A stretch of 64,000 nucleotides of DNA from Sclerodactyla briareus (taxonomy: Eukaryota > Echinodermata > Holothuroidea > Dendrochirotida > Sclerodactylidae): contig JAODTK010005671.1 of assembly GCA_026419785.1 (NCBI GenBank), positions 124,001 through 188,000 of the forward strand, read 5' to 3'. The notes under the pieces are model-generated. The model was not told where the DNA came from. It saw only the letters and a program-made list of their open reading frames with translations, and did not search any database. Shown here piece by piece: positions 59,985 to 64,000 of the stretch (position 1 is its first letter; each line of letters begins with the position of its first letter). The translations under genes and the position numbers were made by a program.

Positions 59985-61140
59985 GGAATCACGTGATGTG
60001 ATATATTTAGATCTTCAGAAAGCATTTGACACCGTACCAAACCAAGACTATGACAAAATTAAGGGACATTGGTATAGGATGGACCATGCTAGAGTGGAGT
60101 AAAGAGTGGCTAAGTGAACGGGAGCAACGAGTGGTATTGAACGGCATGAATCCAGCTGGATGAAAGTAAAAGTTCTGTAGTCAAGGATCAGTGCTTGGAT
60201 GGTGTGTTTTACTTTAAATGTACATGAATGTTTGGATATTGGCATAAGTCTGAAGTCAGTAAAGTTGCCGACGATACAAAGAGTGATCGTCTATGCGGAA
60301 CGAGAGAGTCATCGCCAATTACGCAAGATTTAACCAGTTGTTGGTATGGGCAGAAAAGTGGCAAATGAACTTTAACATAGAAAAGGGTGCCGGATGCTTT
60401 TGGCCATGGAAACCAAAACTACATAGTACGAAATGAGGGAAAAGAGTTGGAGAAGAATTCAGAAGAGGAAAAAGACTTGGGGGTGATTGTCAGTCAACAA
60501 AAAAAACCCACAATGGAAGTTCAGTAGACAATGGCAGCATTGTTGTAAGAAGCAAATAAGGTACATGGGAATTATAAAGTGGAACTTTTCTAACTTAACA
60601 GCAGAGTCATATTGGAATTTGTACAAGTCACTAGTGAGGCCACACTGGCATTATGCTACCCGTCTGGGAACCATACCTGAAGAAAGACATTACCTTGTTA
60701 GAAGTGTAGGGGGTACAGGGAGATGGACAAAAATGATACCGGGAAATGACTGGAGGAACGTATGAGGAAAGACTACAAGAACTAGGATTGAGACCATTCA
60801 ACAAACGTCAGTGCACGCCAGGTCTTATCACATTTTCAACATTTTGCAGGAACAAAAACAAAATGGACATGAGAGTTGTGTAGAGAGCATACAGGAACTA
60901 GAACTATGGAAACTTTCAAGGAGGCTTAGACCAGCAATTGTACGATTGGAACTGAGACGGAACTTCCTTCTTCATATGGAAAAATATGGAAAAAATTGGA
61001 ATAGACTCCGGAGAGTGCTGTGTCAGCCAAACCATCAATGATTTCAAGAATTATAGAACAGTGCGGGATCCTCAAGGGTCTTAGCTTTTATTCCATGATG
61101 CCATTCTCTCACTTTGGAAGATTCAACCAGAGCCGTAGTA
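59985..61140 (+). mobile_element. CR1-like LINE fragment, copy A (reverse transcriptase, degenerate)
   Basis: The reverse transcriptase starts with DVIYLDLQKAFDTVP (59995-60040), which holds the first catalytic Asp block. MLEWSKEWLSE-like sequence (about 60088), SQGSVLG (about 60180-60200, PQGSVLG with the Pro lost) and KVADDTK (60260-60280, F-ADD box with Phe to Val) follow. Further blocks are ANEL(N)-type and DLGVIVS-like sequence (about 60478-60495) and GIIKWNFSNLTAESYWNLYKSLVRPHWHYAT (in two halves, about 60570-60660). The thumb region carries TKMIPGN, LQELGL and LRRNFLLHMEKYGKNWNRL-like segments to about 61040. The pattern matches CR1-group LINEs. Many frame changes and stops are present and no endonuclease is seen, so it is a 5'-truncated dead copy. 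Confidence 0.85.
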
Positions 61141-63190
61141 TTTTTTTTTTGATAGTCTCATATGATGGGGGGGGGGGGTGGGAGGGTGAAGAAGTGAAAA
61201 ATTCCAAACTGCTAGATCATTTTCCAACTCACCCTACCCCTCATACTGGAAGGTGCATTTTTAGCGTTCCCTTTTTTGTCATCTGGTGGGATCCCAGCCT
61301 TTTTTATTTTAAGAGGTTGTCAACTTTGTGAGAATGTATCAATCGAGACCAACATATGAAGCTTCAGTAAGTGAGTCAATTGAGGCCCTCATCTGAGAAC
61401 TGTTTTCGCGGGATGGATTGTGGACATCCACCTAATGAACGGAAGATGGCGACTCGTACATCAAAGCTCGAGTAACATACACAAGTAACACAATGCATTT
61501 ACCTGTAGGCCTATCTCTTACTAAGTGCTATTTATAGTGTATTCGACTGGCCTATTAGTGGTACTCTGGTATTTGGAAGTTGGGGGGACAGAAGGTGCGA
61601 ATCCTAGAACCATCAGTGCGTAAGAAAGTGATAATGGTTTAGATGGACTCATGCTAGAGTGGATTAAAGAGTGGATAAGTGAAACGGAGCACGAGTGGTA
61701 TATTGACGCAGAGTGGAATTCCAGATGGCTGAAAGTAAAAAGTTCTGTAGGCAAGGATCCGTGCTTGGACCTGGTGTGTTTACTATGTAAAGGCAATGAT
61801 TTGGATGTTGGCATTACGTCTGAAGTCAGTAAATTTGCCGAAGATACAAAAGTGATCGGTCTAATGCGGAAACGAGAGGATCATCAGCATACAGCAAGAT
61901 TTAAACCAGTTGTTGGTATGGAGAAAAGTGGCAAAGAACTTTAACTAGAAAAGTGTTGCAGAGATGCATGTTGGCCATGAAACCCAAACTACAAGTACGA
62001 AATGAGTGGAAAAGAGTTGAAAGATAAGAAGGGAAGAACGACTTGGGTGTTTGTACAGCACCACAATGAAGTTCAGTAGACAATGTGCAGAATCTGTGAA
62101 GTAGAAAGAAATAAGGTCATGGGAATTATAAAGTGGCACTTTTCTAATAACAGCAGAGTCATATGAATTTGTACAAGTCACTAGTGAGGCAACACTTGGA
62201 TTATTGCATACCCGTCTGGGAACCATACCTGAAGAAAGTCATTACCTTGTTAGAAGGGGTGCAGAGGAGGATGACAAAAATGATCCGGAATGACTGAAAA
62301 ACGTTGAGGAAAGACTACCAGAACTAGGATTGATGACCATTCAACTCGTCATGCACGGCCATGATCTTATCCATTTTTCAAACATTTTGCAGATAAAAAA
62401 CAAAATTGACTGAGATTTGTGTAGAGAGCATACAGTACACTAGAACTATGGCAACTTTCAAGGAGGATAGACGCAGCAATTGTACGAATTGGAACTGAGG
62501 AGACTGAACTCCTTCTCAATAGGAAATATGGAAAAATGGAATAGACTCCCCGGAGAGTGCTTGTGTCGCCCAAACCTCAATGATTTCAAGAACATTCTAG
62601 AACATGCGGGAATCCTCAGGGTCTTAGATCTTCTAATCCATATGCCATTTCTCCTCAACGTTGGAAGATTCAACCATAGACGTAGCTATACTCATATGAT
62701 TGGGGGGGGGGGGAGGGGTGAAGAAGTAAAAATTCCAACTGGCAGATTCATTTTTTCCGACTCACCCCACCCCCTATACTGGAAGGTGCATTTTTAGCGT
62801 TCCCTTTTTGTCATTTGGGGGCTCCGTCCCGACCTTTTTTTATTTAAGAGGTTTTGTCACCTTTGTGAAGATGTATCAATCGAGAAAACCAACATATGAA
62901 GTTCAGTGAAGTGAGTCATTGAATGCCCATCTCATCATGAGAACTGTTTTTTCGGGGATGGACTGTGGACATCCCACCTAATGCACGGAAATGGCGAACT
63001 CCATCCCAACATCAAAGCGAGTAAGATAACCACGTAACGACAACGCATATAACCGTAGCCTACTCTCTATACTAATTGCTTTTATAGTGTCTTCTACTGT
63101 CCTATTAGTGTAACTCGGTATTTGGAAGTTGGGGGGACAGCAGTGCCGAATCCTCCTAAGTAACCAATCAGTGGCGTAGAACGGATTTCG
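60079..63190. repeat. tandem duplication, ~1.55-kb unit, two copies
   Basis: GATGGA.CATGCTAGAGTGGA occurs at 60079 and 61641 (1562 bp apart) and TGGAAGTTGGGGGGACAG at 61573 and 63124 (1551 bp apart). The whole interval between is colinear, including the LINE 3' half and about 500 bp of downstream flank (a G10-run, CATACTGGAAGGTGCATTTT, GAGAACTGTTTTCGCGGG, GGACATCCACCTAATG). The junction at about 61630-61641 joins GTGATAATGG of the flank directly to the RT sequence. In copy 2 the same flank continues instead as GATAATGGATCTGGG. Confidence 0.85.
61641..62690 (+). mobile_element. CR1-like LINE fragment, copy B
   Basis: A second copy of the RT region begins inside the domain. It shows MLEWIKEWISE (61651), RQGSVLGPG in one phase (about 61745-61775), SEVSKFAEDTK (61822-61850, with FADD changed to FAED), then the same linker and thumb blocks as copy A (TTAEX-like, KVITLL, TKMI, MYELELRRLNSFSIGNMEKWNRLPGEC at 62480-62560 in parts). 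It lacks the N-terminal LDLQKAFDT block that copy A has because the duplication begins downstream of it. Both copies share the 3' flank, so copy B arose by duplication rather than a second retrotransposition. Confidence 0.85.
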
Positions 63191-63214
63191 AGCGGAAGCT
63201 GAAGTTGATAATGG

Positions 63215-63232
63215 ATCTGGGGGGGGGGGGGG
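63215..63232. repeat. poly-G run at the end of the duplicated block
   Basis: A G17-18 run (63218-63234 region) follows GATAATGGATCT, then TCACTGGGTGTCCCCC. Similar G10-12 runs lie inside each LINE copy's flank (about 61167, 62702). Confidence 0.8.
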
Positions 63233-63257
63233 GTCACTGGGTGTCCCCCTCCCTTCT

Positions 63258-63700
63258 GCAAAATTTTTGCATTTCCCGGTGACCGTAGAATGCATTGGTG
63301 CGATATACACTCCAAAACGCTCACTTCATTCCCGAGATAATCTCGATGTTCAATGTGTCCTAGATGCGATTTGTTTTCTCTGCCAATCGAATCGAGGGCA
63401 GCAACTGAGATTAAGTAATTTTAGATCTCACTTTTCAGACAGACCCCGCGCCTAAGCCCCCCTCCTCCACTTCAGAGAATTTTTGGCATTTCAGGTGGCC
63501 GTAGATGCAGTCTGATGCATTATTACACTCCTAAACTTCACATCGTTCCAGAAATAATTTTGCATTTTCACGGCCTTGAAGTCCTTATATGCGACTTGCT
63601 ACTCAGGGATCTTGTGATTTCTTCTGTCTTGCCAATTGTACTGATCTAAGTGGGGTCACCCGGAAGAATAGTAGCGTGCGCCCCATTGGGTTTTTCGGGC
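63258..63700. repeat. two tandem ~215-bp units
   Basis: AATTTTTGCATTTCCCGGTG..CCGTAGA.TGCA (63262) and AATTTTTGGCATTTCAGGTG..CCGTAGATGCAG (63478) are followed in each unit by ACACTCC.AAAC, TTCA..TCGTTCC.GA.ATAAT-like and TCT.TCTGCCAAT(C/T)G blocks. Divergence is moderate. No coding frame. Confidence 0.6.
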
Positions 63701-63714
63701 ATTCTATCATAAAT

Positions 63715-63960
63715 TTGGCCAGTCAGCAGTGGCGTCGCATACTTTTTCATACTGGGGGAAAGCAGGGAGGCAGAGAACCTTTCTCCGTGGGACACAAGAA
63801 TACTGTCTAAGCGGGCGCCACCATTGGTTGGGCGCGGAGCCGCCAAGGGAATTTTGGTTGCGCAAGCCGGCCCAGATGGCCGGATGAACTCTCCCAGGCA
63901 TTTTTTGGCTTTCAAACCTGAACTTTTGTGATCAAAATTTTTGTAGTCGGTGGAAAATTT
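63715..63960. repeat. dispersed repeat R2, second copy
   Basis: It begins CAGTGGCGTCGCATAC, then AAGCGGGCGCCACCATTGG, GGCGCGGAGCCGCCAAGGG and GCCGGCCCAGATGGCCGG blocks, aligned with 52835-52920. GTGGCG(T/C).GC is a frequent start of short dispersed repeats in this window. Confidence 0.5.
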
Positions 63961-64000
63961 GAACATTCTGTCAGGCCTCGGTCTTATCGTTGCTCCGACT

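Overview
The window looks like nuclear DNA from a metazoan, most likely a marine invertebrate. I favour a deuterostome such as an echinoderm, but this rests only on repeat style and is not proven. The evidence is AT-rich DNA without long genes, pervasive TGACCT / TTATGCAAATTAG-type satellites, CR1/L2-like LINE remnants, a tRNA-like SINE candidate, MITE-like inverted repeats, and very long G or C runs. There is no operon structure, rRNA, CRISPR array or prokaryotic signal, and I recognised no LTR element, Polinton or other virus-like element. Neighbouring copies of the same repeat differ by many single-base indels. This fits either old decay or an unpolished long-read assembly, so reading frames should be trusted cautiously.

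Layout. 1-3.4 kb is low-copy DNA. 3.4-5.6 kb is a ~167-bp satellite of about 12 units with a small hairpin head. 8.1-9.8 kb is a higher-order repeat (~185 bp) holding a nested 29-bp minisatellite. 11.8-13.1 kb is a TGACC-rich repeat with a hairpin head. 14.3-15.5 kb is a ~305-bp dimeric relative of the first satellite. 18.3-19.6 kb is an element with GTCTCGCCTG-type ends. 21.1-21.8 kb is a MITE-like element. 23.0-31.1 kb is a dense stack of satellite and element modules with a poly-G block, closing with the same end hairpin as the 18.3 kb element. 31.6-33.4 kb is a minus-strand CR1/L2-like LINE inserted in that satellite. 33.9-34.4 and 43.6-44.0 kb are inverted copies of one dispersed repeat. 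34.5-39.7 kb is mostly low-copy, with a hAT-like MITE. 39.8-40.3 kb holds poly-C, a SINE candidate and another satellite-element module. 45.3-46.2 kb is a ~145-bp satellite with a hairpin head. 48.4-48.9 kb is the only stretch that resembles a host protein gene: a probable GT10 fucosyltransferase N-terminal fragment on the minus strand. 52.7-59.5 kb contains short dispersed repeats and a 2.3-kb foldback element whose arms carry a 20-bp minisatellite. 60.0-63.2 kb is a tandem duplication of a LINE fragment plus its flank.

How it fits together. Almost everything identifiable is mobile or satellite DNA. The recurring design is a short hairpin at one end of a unit followed by a tandem array of 140-600 bp repeats. 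It recalls the satellite-bearing non-autonomous Helentron/pearl-type elements known from molluscs and sea urchins, but that assignment is inference. No complete host gene is visible. The window therefore reads as intergenic or intronic sequence in a repeat-rich genome.
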